Source: Rhodococcus_F sp040656415
Lineage (GTDB): Bacteria > Actinomycetota > Actinomycetes > Mycobacteriales > Mycobacteriaceae
Length of the DNA: 64,000 nt
Assembly (NCBI RefSeq): GCF_040656415.1
Contig: NZ_JBFAMC010000002.1
Location: 496,001 to 560,000, forward strand
Reading direction: 5' to 3'
The position numbers and the translations under genes were made by a program. The notes beneath the pieces are model-generated. The model saw only the letters and a program-made list of their open reading frames with translations, was not told the origin of the DNA and ran no database searches. Shown here in pieces: positions 57,573-64,000 of the stretch; within the stretch, counting starts at the first letter, position 1; each line of letters starts with the position of its first letter.

Positions 57573-58604
57573 ATGACCACAATTGCTGTCGTCGGCGCTA
57601 CCGGCCAGGTCGGGATCGTCATGCGCACGCTGCTCGAGGAGCGGAACTTCCCGGCAGACAAGGTGCGGTTCTTCGCCTCTGCGAGATCGGCAGGCAAGAA
57701 GCTGCCGTTCCGCGGTGAGCAGATCGTCGTCGAAGATGCGGCAGAAGTGTCCGATGAGGACCTGAAGGGCATTGACATCGCGCTGTTCTCGGCCGGTGCG
57801 ACGCTGTCACGGGAGCAGGCCCCGAGGTTTGCGGCGGCCGGAGCCGTCGTCGTGGACAACTCGTCGGCATTCCGTAAGGACCCCGACGTGCCGCTGGTTG
57901 TGAGTGAGGTGAACCCGGAGCAGGCGAAGAACCCGACGAAGGGCATCATCGCCAACCCCAACTGCACCACGATGGCCGCGATGCCCGTGCTGAAGGTCCT
58001 GCACGACGAGGCGGGTCTCGAGCGGCTCATCGTGTCGAGCTATCAGGCGGTGTCCGGTAGCGGTATCGCCGGTGTCGAGGAGTTGCTGGGCCAGGCCCGT
58101 GCCGGCATCGGCGACGCCGAGAAACTCGTGCACGACGGTGGCGCCGTGGATTTCCCGGCCCCGAACAAGTACGTCGCGCCCATCGCCTTCAATGTGCTGC
58201 CGCTTGCCGGTTCGATCGTCGACGACGGCAGCGGTGAGACCGACGAAGATCAGAAACTGCGCAACGAGAGTCGCAAGATCCTCGGGTTGCCGGACCTGCT
58301 CGTGTCGGGTACGTGCGTGCGCGTGCCCGTTGTCACGGGGCACTCGCTGTCGATCAACGCCGAGTTCGCGCGTCCCCTGTCAGTGAAGCGTGCGCAGGAA
58401 CTACTGGCGACGGCCCCTGGCGTCAAGCTCGTCGACGTCCCGACTCCGCTCGATGCCGCAGGCAGCGACCCCTCGCTGGTCGGACGCATCCGCCAGGACC
58501 CGGGTGTTCCCGAAGGTCGTGGGCTCGCGCTGTTCGTGTCGAGTGACAACCTGCGTAAGGGTGCCGCCCTCAACACCATTCAGATCGCCGAACTGCTGGT
58601 CTGA
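57573..58604 (+). CDS. asd: Aspartate-semialdehyde dehydrogenase
   Basis: 343 residues, ATG 57573, eight bases after ask. NADP-binding IAVVGATGQVG at the N-terminus; the catalytic cysteine is Cys131 in NPNCTTMA; the substrate segment VSGTCVRVPVVTGHSLS is intact. It reduces aspartyl phosphate to aspartate semialdehyde, the branch point for diaminopimelate and threonine. A long hairpin follows the stop, ending the ask-asd operon. Counterparts Rv3709c-Rv3708c. Confidence 0.96.
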   Translation: MTTIAVVGATGQVGIVMRTLLEERNFPADKVRFFASARSAGKKLPFRGEQIVVEDAAEVSDEDLKGIDIALFSAGATLSREQAPRFAAAGAVVVDNSSAFRKDPDVPLVVSEVNPEQAKNPTKGIIANPNCTTMAAMPVLKVLHDEAGLERLIVSSYQAVSGSGIAGVEELLGQARAGIGDAEKLVHDGGAVDFPAPNKYVAPIAFNVLPLAGSIVDDGSGETDEDQKLRNESRKILGLPDLLVSGTCVRVPVVTGHSLSINAEFARPLSVKRAQELLATAPGVKLVDVPTPLDAAGSDPSLVGRIRQDPGVPEGRGLALFVSSDNLRKGAALNTIQIAELLV

Positions 58605-58623
58605 CCGCTCGCTCCTGACGTGG

Positions 58624-58662
58624 GTTCACCCGCGATGTGCGAGGCGCGCATCGCGGGTGAAC
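58624..58662 (+). terminator. Hairpin terminator after asd
   Basis: Arms 58624-58640 (GTTCACCCGCGATGTGC) and 58646-58662, 16 of 17 matched, loop of five, 19 bases after the asd stop. The next gene begins almost directly after it. Confidence 0.7.
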
Positions 58663-58665
58663 CCT

Positions 58666-59340
58666 ATGGTTCTCAGGATGAGCTCAGTCATCGGAGGGGT
58701 GCTACCGCTCGCAGTGGGTGTCGCGATCTCGCCCGTTCCGATCATCGCCGTCATCCTTATGCTGCTGTCGATGCGTGCAGGCGGCGCCAGCGCGGGCTTC
58801 GGGCTCGGTTGGATTGTCGGCATTCTCTTCGCGACCGGCATTTTCGTTCTCCTTGCCGGGGTCATCGATGCGTCCGACTCGAACGGCACGTCAGCAACCG
58901 TGTCGTGGGTGAAGATTGGGTTAGGTGCCCTGCTGCTTCTGCTCGCGGCACGGCAGTGGCGAAGTCGCGATACCGGTGGGCAACCGCCCAAGTGGATGCG
59001 TGCCGTCGATGAACTCGACTTCTTGAAGTCGGCGGGGCTCGGGTTCGGTTTGGCTGCAGTCAATCCCAAGAACCTGTTGCTCTGTGCGTCTGCCGGAATC
59101 GTGATCGGCTCGGCGGCGGTGAGCGGCGGCGAACAGGTGATCGCGCTGGTCGTCTACACCGCGTTGGCCGGGACGACAGTGCTTATCCCGGTGATCGGCT
59201 ACGCCGTCGCAGGGGACCGCATGCGTGGGCCCCTGGACAACCTCAAGGTCTGGCTTCAGGCCAACAACGCGGCAGTGATGAGCGTGCTGCTGCTGGTAAT
59301 CGGTGCAGTCGTCCTCGGCAGAGGAGTCGGCGGCTTCTGA
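58666..59340 (+). CDS. GAP-family (Sap/LysE-like) membrane exporter
   Basis: About 224 residues (ATG 58666; ATG 58678 also possible). Six hydrophobic segments, starting VIGGVLPLAVGVAISPVPIIAV and containing the pattern GLGFGLAAVNPKNLLLCASAG typical of GAP/LysE-superfamily proteins, in which mycobacterial Sap/GPL-addressing proteins also fall. Likely moves a small molecule or lipid outwards. Position after ask-asd might suggest lysine-family export, but the hairpin between argues for separate transcription. Confidence 0.78.
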   Translation: MVLRMSSVIGGVLPLAVGVAISPVPIIAVILMLLSMRAGGASAGFGLGWIVGILFATGIFVLLAGVIDASDSNGTSATVSWVKIGLGALLLLLAARQWRSRDTGGQPPKWMRAVDELDFLKSAGLGFGLAAVNPKNLLLCASAGIVIGSAAVSGGEQVIALVVYTALAGTTVLIPVIGYAVAGDRMRGPLDNLKVWLQANNAAVMSVLLLVIGAVVLGRGVGGF

Positions 59341-59477
59341 CGCGCCCGGCGATGCAAGTTTCCAGGTGGGTTCCCGGCGAATAGCACGACACCGCGTCCT
59401 CCATTGGGGCCATAGGTACGCTACCGATTTCCGCAAAAGACCGGGGATGGCGGGCGAGCCCGCTACGCTCACCGGAC

Positions 59478-60253
59478 GTGAAGACCCGAAACCTGATTGT
59501 TTTGATTCCGACTATCGCCGCGACTCTGGCGGCGACGGCCTGTTCCTCGTCCTAGGTTTCACCTCAGGCTGCGAATTCGACGACTACTACCACAATCGCT
59601 CGCACAATACCGGCGACAACGACGGACATGGCAGCTGGCAGCGTTGTTTTCAGATGCAGCCGCAAAACAGGAACCTCGCTCTTCAGCCGCGAGTACACCG
59701 ATGTCACCCTTACCCCCAGACCGGACGGGGTCCTCGATTACAGCTCTGCCTGGGAAGGCGGGTACCTAGACTGCGAGACCGAGAATACGATTCGTCCCGA
59801 GACGGATCTCGAAAAACACGTCTACGACCTATCCGAAACGACGTACGGGAAGGGCCTGACATACGCGTACGGTTCGTGCACGGAAAACAACTCGGACGAC
59901 GTCGCCTCCAGCGGACACATACCTAGCAAGGGACAAGTCCCCGAGCGCTCCGCAGCTCTCGCGCTCTGCCCAGACCACCCGTTCGCGGAAGTGTGGGCCA
60001 GGGGCCTGCAACTGGCCCAGCCTGGCAACAGCTTCGAGGACGGTACACATGTCGTAGGCAAGGACATTCAGCCCGGCACCTACGCAATCGATACACCAGG
60101 GAAAGCTGCTACTGGGAACGCCAGGACAACACCGGCAGGATCAAAGACAACAACTTCATCAACTCGGCGCCTCGCGTGGAGGTCACCATCAGCGCCTCCG
60201 ACTATGGGTTCATGTCAAAGAGATGCGGCACCTGGATCAATGCAGCCGCATGA
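59478..60253 (+). pseudogene. Lipoprotein gene broken by an amber codon and a frameshift
   Basis: GTG 59478 starts a lipoprotein signal (MKTRNLIVLIPTIAATLAA, then TACSSS) whose lipobox Cys and serines are followed immediately by TAG (59553-59555, codon 26). The same frame continues as protein (GGYLDCETENTIRPET, PDHPFAEVWARGLQLA, VVGKDIQPGTYAIDTPG). Near 60098-60104 the frame must change by one base in a G run to read ESCYWERQDNTGRIKD...VTISASDYGFMSKRCGTWIN, the expected family end. That C-terminal module is common in actinobacterial exported proteins. Two lesions in one gene argue for real decay. Confidence 0.75.
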
Positions 60254-60379
60254 TGCGAAACTTGCGGCTACCGGCAAATCTAGGGTGTCAATCTCGCAGT
60301 TTGTCGGTCTTGTCTGATTAAGTGATTTCTCCTGTAAGCCACCATGCCAAGACAGTGAACAACTATTGGAAGAGGTGCC

Positions 60380-60796
60380 ATGAACTCGCTGAAACTCGTC
60401 GCCATTGCCACAGGGACAACAACAGCATTGCTGGGTGTATCAGGTTGTTCGTCTGATTCCTCATCTGAGGCGGCAACTGCTTCGAGCGTGTGCGCACAGA
60501 TCGAAGAAGCCGGCATCGGCACGAACTGTGCGGAAAGTGAGCCCGGCGGCCTTGCAGTTGCGGCAACCGAGAGATACGAGTTCGACCTGCCTTCGGTTCC
60601 CGGAGAGGGTGGGGCGGTAATGAAATTCGACGATGAAGACCTATACCGCAAGACCGTCAAGAGTTACGACGACATGTCCTTTCTTGCGGGACCACACCGA
60701 TACGGTTCGGAAAGCGCACTCATCTTCGTTCAGATCAATGAGGGACTGTCGTCGAGCGACGGCAAGAAGGTTCAAGAAATCATCCAGGGATTATAG
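60380..60796 (+). CDS. Small lipoprotein
   Basis: 138 residues, ATG after GGAAGAGG. Lipoprotein signal with lipobox LLGVSGC (Cys23), Ser-rich linker, and a mature region of about 110 residues (SVCAQIEEAGIGTNCAESEP, ERYEFDLPSVPGEGGAVMKF, YGSESALIFVQINEGLSSSD) with one probable disulfide. Resembles small actinobacterial lipoproteins without known function. It follows the broken lipoprotein gene. Confidence 0.78.
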   Translation: MNSLKLVAIATGTTTALLGVSGCSSDSSSEAATASSVCAQIEEAGIGTNCAESEPGGLAVAATERYEFDLPSVPGEGGAVMKFDDEDLYRKTVKSYDDMSFLAGPHRYGSESALIFVQINEGLSSSDGKKVQEIIQGL

Positions 60797-60885
60797 ACAC
60801 CGGAAGGGGTATCGGCGGCTTCCGACGAACTCAGCGCTGCCTCGCAGGGGCGATGTTTCTCGCCAGGTGGGACCGCTGTTGCCGA

Positions 60886-61824
60886 TCACGGACGGATGAT
60901 GCACCGGAAACCGATGTGGCCGGTGGATGTCTCTTCGGTGTCACCCTGCCTCGCGGCAGGACGGTAGCGCAGGCAGTAGTTGGGCGCACAGAGGTGCGAC
61001 CCGCCCTTGATGACGCGACGCGCGTAGGGCTCGGCGGGGTCTGGCATCAGAGCGGTGTCGACCCGGGGGTTCGTGGGGATGCAGCAGGAACTGGCCGGCG
61101 CGGTGTTCTTCCCGCTCGCCGAGTGATTGCCGGTGAAATGGTCGGTGGTCCACTCCCACACGTTGCCCGCCATGTCGCTGAGTCCGTAGCCGTTGGGGCG
61201 GAACCGGCCGACCGGCGACGTCCTCGCATAGCCGTCCTCGAGCAGGTTCTCCCACGGAAACTGTCCCTGCCATACGTTCCCGCCGGGCCTGCCGCCGGGT
61301 TCGTGCTCGTCTCCCCACACGAACGGCTTGCGATCCAGCCCGCCGCGCGCGGCGAACTCCCATTCCGCCTCGGTGGGAAGGTCTTTGCCGGCCCACTCGG
61401 CGTACGCGCGGGCGTCGAACCACGACACCTGCGTGACAGGATGTCGTTCGCGTCCGCCGACGTTGCTTCCCGGGCCTTCCGGGTGCCGCCAGTCGGCACC
61501 CGGCACGAACGACCACCAACGGGTGTAGTCGTTCAGGGGTACGGGACCCTCCGTCGGGGTGAACACCAGGGATCCGGGCACGAGCAGCGACGGGTCCGCA
61601 CCCGGGTATTGCGCGGGATCGGGTGCGATCTCGGCCGTCGTGACGTGACCTGTGTCCTTCACGAAACGCCGGAACTCGGCGACGGTGACCTGATGCGAGT
61701 CCATCCAGAACCCGTCGACGGTCACCTGGTGGACGGGACGTTCCTCCGGGTAGAAATCTTCCGACCCCATCCAGAAGGTCCCTCCCGGAATCCATGCCAT
61801 GTTCTTCGGAACCGCACGAGTCAT
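60886..61824 (-). CDS. Formylglycine-generating enzyme (SUMF1 family)
   Basis: 312 residues from ATG 61824 (MTRAVPKNMAWIPGGTFWMG). FGE-sulfatase fold motifs: NEIVxxQ-like start replaced by WMDSHQVTVAEFRRF, HPVTQVSWFDARAYAEWAG, LPTEAEWEFAARGG, MAGNVWEWTTDHF, and the active-site pair Cys279 and Cys284 in GGSHLCAPNYCLRYRP. FGE is a copper-dependent oxidase that converts Cys in CxPxR motifs to formylglycine, mostly in sulfatases. No formylglycine-type sulfatase lies in this window; the alkylsulfatase at 45188 is a zinc enzyme. Divergent from a multicopper oxidase with 133 bases between. Confidence 0.92.
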   Translation of the reverse strand: MTRAVPKNMAWIPGGTFWMGSEDFYPEERPVHQVTVDGFWMDSHQVTVAEFRRFVKDTGHVTTAEIAPDPAQYPGADPSLLVPGSLVFTPTEGPVPLNDYTRWWSFVPGADWRHPEGPGSNVGGRERHPVTQVSWFDARAYAEWAGKDLPTEAEWEFAARGGLDRKPFVWGDEHEPGGRPGGNVWQGQFPWENLLEDGYARTSPVGRFRPNGYGLSDMAGNVWEWTTDHFTGNHSASGKNTAPASSCCIPTNPRVDTALMPDPAEPYARRVIKGGSHLCAPNYCLRYRPAARQGDTEETSTGHIGFRCIIRP

Positions 61825-61957
61825 GGCACAAGGGTTGCACGTCGGCTTGTTCACGCGCGAGCAAAGGACCTGATAGACCTCGGCCCCCGTGTGAGGTGCG
61901 GTACGGTCGGCTACTGAAGTCCGCAACTTGGTTCTCACCGAGCAGGGGGCGCACCGG

Positions 61958-63748
61958 ATGATGAGACGGTTTCCGCGTAGATCGTTCGTTCGTGGACTGG
62001 GGTTGACTGCAGGGCTCGGTGCTGTGGCGGCTGGTTCGGCGAAGGCCTTCCCCTTCGATATCGACCCGTTGCGCCCGTTCGTCTTCTCGTCTCCGCACCT
62101 CGAGCCGTTCCGTGAGCCGTTGCCTGCGCTCCCTGCCGTTGGGGGTACCGGCATCGAAATGCACGCCAACAGTACGACGCACGTCTTCCATCCGGACCTT
62201 CCGCCATCTCCCGCGCTCGGTTACGGCGGCTCGAGCTACCTCGGTCCGATAATCGAGGCGCACGTCGGCGAGCAGACAGCGCTGACCTACCGCAACGACA
62301 TTGGGGACAACCCTTTCGCCGCCGACGTCGACACACGGCTACACGGAGTCACCGAACTGGACCGTACCCAGGTTCCTACATCGCTGCACCTGCACGGCGG
62401 CCGGACGCCACCCGAGTTCGACGGGCATCCTGAGCACACGATCCGACCGGGGCAGGCGTTGATCAACCAGTACCCCAATCGTCAGGATGCCAGCACCCTT
62501 TGGTATCACGACCACGCCATGGGAGTTACCCGCCTCAACATCTACGCCGGTCTGGCCGGCATGTATCTGCTGCGGGACGAGTACGACACGGGCACCGGCG
62601 ACAATCCGCTGGGCCTTCCCTCAGGAGAGTTCGAAGTGCCGTTGATCCTGCAGGACAAGAACTTCACCAACGACGGACGACAGAGTGTGCGCTCGAATAC
62701 GTTGAATCCACCGGGCAGCTGGGAACCGGCTACGCCTGGCGACGTCGGCGTGGTGAACGGCAAGGTGTGGCCGGAGCTAGAGGTGGCGCGTGGCTTGTAT
62801 CGGCTGCGCATGGTGAACGCCGCCTCGTTCAGTGTGTGGAATCTATTTTTCGAGAACCGGATGCGGTTCTGGGTGATCGGTGCGGGAGGTGGGCTTCTCG
62901 ACGCCCCTGCGCCGGTCGACCATGTACGGCTCGGGCCGGGCGAGCTCATCGATCTGCTCGTGGACTTCGGGATGCTCGAACCTGGAACCACGGTCGAGCT
63001 GCGCAACGACGAACCCGTCCCGGAGCAGGTAGCGCAGCGCGGGGTTCAGATCATGCCACGGTTCTGCCGGTTCCGGGTCGGGTCGGCAGCGGGTTTCAAG
63101 GGGCCGGTGCCGCAAAGCCTGCGCGGCGGTAGCCGACAGCCAGCGTTGCTTCCTGCAATTGCCCAGCCAACGGTGGTTCGCAACGTATCGGTGCTGCAAC
63201 TCGCCAACGGGCTGGGCCTACCGGCTCCCTTGATGTCGCTGAACAACCTGCTCTACACCAGCGATGACATCGAGATGCCCCAGCAGGGAACAGTCGAGCA
63301 GTGGAACATCGTCAACGCGACTCCTGAGCCGCATCCGATCCACCTGCACCTCGTGACCTTTCGGGTGGCTAGCAGGCAGGGCATCGACACGAACGCGCTG
63401 ATGTCGGGTCACCCACTCCCGCCGATCGGGACCAGGTGGACACCGTCCCCGGACCAGTTCACCGTCGGTCCCGTCCAGCCGCCGCAGCCGTGGGAGACGG
63501 GTTTCAAAGACACCGTCATCGCCGACGCCAATTCCGTCACCCGGGTGATCGTCCGCTTTCCGACTGCCGACGAGCTCGGCTTCGACCCTGACGCGACGTT
63601 CGGGATGTCGAGGACGTCGGCGGACCATTCCGGCGGCGGGCATCTCCCTGGGTCGGCGAATCCACTGCAGGGTTACGTATGGCACTGTCACATGCTCGAT
63701 CACGAGGACCACGACATGATGCTGCGATACCGACTCGTCCCTGGTTAG
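61958..63748 (+). CDS. Tat-exported multicopper oxidase
   Basis: About 596 residues from ATG 61958 (or 61961) with GCAGGGGG upstream. Twin-arginine signal RRSFVRGLGLTAGLGAVAA. All four copper motifs are visible: HLHGG, WYHDHAMG, HPIHLHL and HCHMLDHEDHDMM, so T1, T2 and T3 sites are complete. Closest in pattern to bilirubin oxidase/phenoxazinone-synthase-like or CotA-type laccases. It oxidises phenols or Cu(I) outside the membrane. The C-terminal region has an extra His-containing insertion (SADHSGGGHLPGS). Divergent from the copper-dependent FGE, so the pair may share regulation. Confidence 0.92.
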   Translation: MMRRFPRRSFVRGLGLTAGLGAVAAGSAKAFPFDIDPLRPFVFSSPHLEPFREPLPALPAVGGTGIEMHANSTTHVFHPDLPPSPALGYGGSSYLGPIIEAHVGEQTALTYRNDIGDNPFAADVDTRLHGVTELDRTQVPTSLHLHGGRTPPEFDGHPEHTIRPGQALINQYPNRQDASTLWYHDHAMGVTRLNIYAGLAGMYLLRDEYDTGTGDNPLGLPSGEFEVPLILQDKNFTNDGRQSVRSNTLNPPGSWEPATPGDVGVVNGKVWPELEVARGLYRLRMVNAASFSVWNLFFENRMRFWVIGAGGGLLDAPAPVDHVRLGPGELIDLLVDFGMLEPGTTVELRNDEPVPEQVAQRGVQIMPRFCRFRVGSAAGFKGPVPQSLRGGSRQPALLPAIAQPTVVRNVSVLQLANGLGLPAPLMSLNNLLYTSDDIEMPQQGTVEQWNIVNATPEPHPIHLHLVTFRVASRQGIDTNALMSGHPLPPIGTRWTPSPDQFTVGPVQPPQPWETGFKDTVIADANSVTRVIVRFPTADELGFDPDATFGMSRTSADHSGGGHLPGSANPLQGYVWHCHMLDHEDHDMMLRYRLVPG

Positions 63749-63851
63749 GGCGGGTGCCGACGGACACTGACACGGGGCTGCCGAGGGTGCGCACATCCTG
63801 ACCCTGAAGCGAGGTTGGACCCTTCGGGCTGCAACCTCCCCAACCTTCTGT

Positions 63852-63866
63852 TGATAATTATTATGT
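63852..63866 (+). promoter_or_regulatory. Fur-family-like operator
   Basis: TGATAAT-T-ATTATGT resembles the 7-1-7 Fur/Zur consensus (TGATAAT-N-ATTATCA), with two mismatches in the right half. It lies about 80 bases before the next exported protein's start, in an A/T-rich promoter patch. Confidence 0.4.
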
Positions 63867-63948
63867 GCAATAGTGTTCCAAGATCTGCATAGCGTCGTTG
63901 CGCTATTTCTTCGCCGCTGCGCAGAGCCATCGAGTGAGAGGCCCCGTT

Positions 63949-64000
63949 TTGAGCATCACCCGCAAGATCACTACAACCGCCGCAGCTACCGTCGCTGCTG
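63949..64000 (+). CDS. Start of an exported protein, cut by the window end
   Basis: A TTG start with GAGTGAGAGG upstream begins MSITRKITTTAAATVAA, the basic and Ala-rich opening of a signal peptide. The window ends after 17 codons, so the product cannot be named. The Fur-like box upstream hints at metal regulation. Confidence 0.45.
   Translation, partial: MSITRKITTTAAATVAA

Noticed and set aside
59553..59555. Amber codon as a pyrrolysine or programmed read-through site
   Set aside because: No pyl genes or read-through context are seen, and a second lesion downstream makes simple decay more likely.
1..64000. tRNA, rRNA, integrase or transposase genes
   Set aside because: Scanned by eye for T-loop sequences and recombinase or transposase motifs on both strands; none found. 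A tRNAscan-SE and ISfinder run would be needed to be certain.

Overview
The window is GC-rich actinobacterial chromosome, most likely from a Rhodococcus species or a close Nocardiales relative. GTG starts are frequent and adjacent genes often overlap by 4 bases. Several gene groups match the order remembered from Mycobacterium tuberculosis around Rv3708c-Rv3720 (asd, ask, leuA, murT/gatD, recR, ybaB, a lipid-methylation pair), plus a second block like Rv0535-Rv0541c (mtnP, epimerase, glycosyltransferases). No rRNA, tRNA, CRISPR array, phage gene or intact insertion sequence was seen.

Layout. 0-10.9 kb: a secreted small protein; fadA-fadB for beta-oxidation; the divergent tmsA-tmsB pair for methyl-branched fatty acids; SRPBCC, ybaB, recR; a TetR regulator with an MFS exporter behind an overlapping promoter/operator. 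10.9-16.7 kb: an accessory stretch with an LpqS-like protein, a cysteine-synthase-fold enzyme and an MFS exporter (probable operon); RidA and a WYL regulator around a shared palindrome; a candidate small RNA; and an SRPBCC-ArsR operon behind two tandem palindromes. 16.7-29.1 kb: gatD-murT for peptidoglycan amidation, a DMT exporter with an abnormal tail, a LysR regulator, a SHOCT membrane protein, an 1832-residue single-chain acyl-CoA carboxylase of eukaryotic architecture, and leuA with a leucine attenuator. 29.3-56.2 kb: mostly accessory genes between leuA and ask, which are near neighbours in mycobacteria. These include a pirin, a TetR/acyl-CoA dehydrogenase operon with a 24-bp in-frame minisatellite, an enoyl-CoA hydratase, the mtnP-epimerase-glycosyltransferase operon, a WhiB3-like factor with an overlapping upstream ORF, a large LuxR (LAL) regulator, an alkylsulfatase, a secreted hydrolase, PPK2, a P-type ATPase with altered ion-site residues, and a zone of gene debris (54.6-56.2 kb). 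56.3-64 kb: ask-asd, a GAP-family exporter, a lipoprotein pseudogene with two lesions, an intact small lipoprotein, a formylglycine-generating enzyme divergent from a Tat-exported multicopper oxidase, and the start of a further exported protein behind a Fur-like box.

Function. Lipid metabolism dominates (fadAB, tmsAB, the carboxylase, the acyl-CoA dehydrogenase and the enoyl-CoA hydratase). Amino-acid synthesis (leuA, ask, asd) and cell-wall maturation (murT, gatD) form the conserved backbone. The strongest unexplained signals are regulatory: the coding minisatellite upstream of the acyl-CoA dehydrogenase, the double palindrome before the SRPBCC-ArsR operon, and the promoter-hairpin-terminator unit near 15.7 kb. 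All positions and alignments were made by eye, so family names rest on motif recognition and not on searches.
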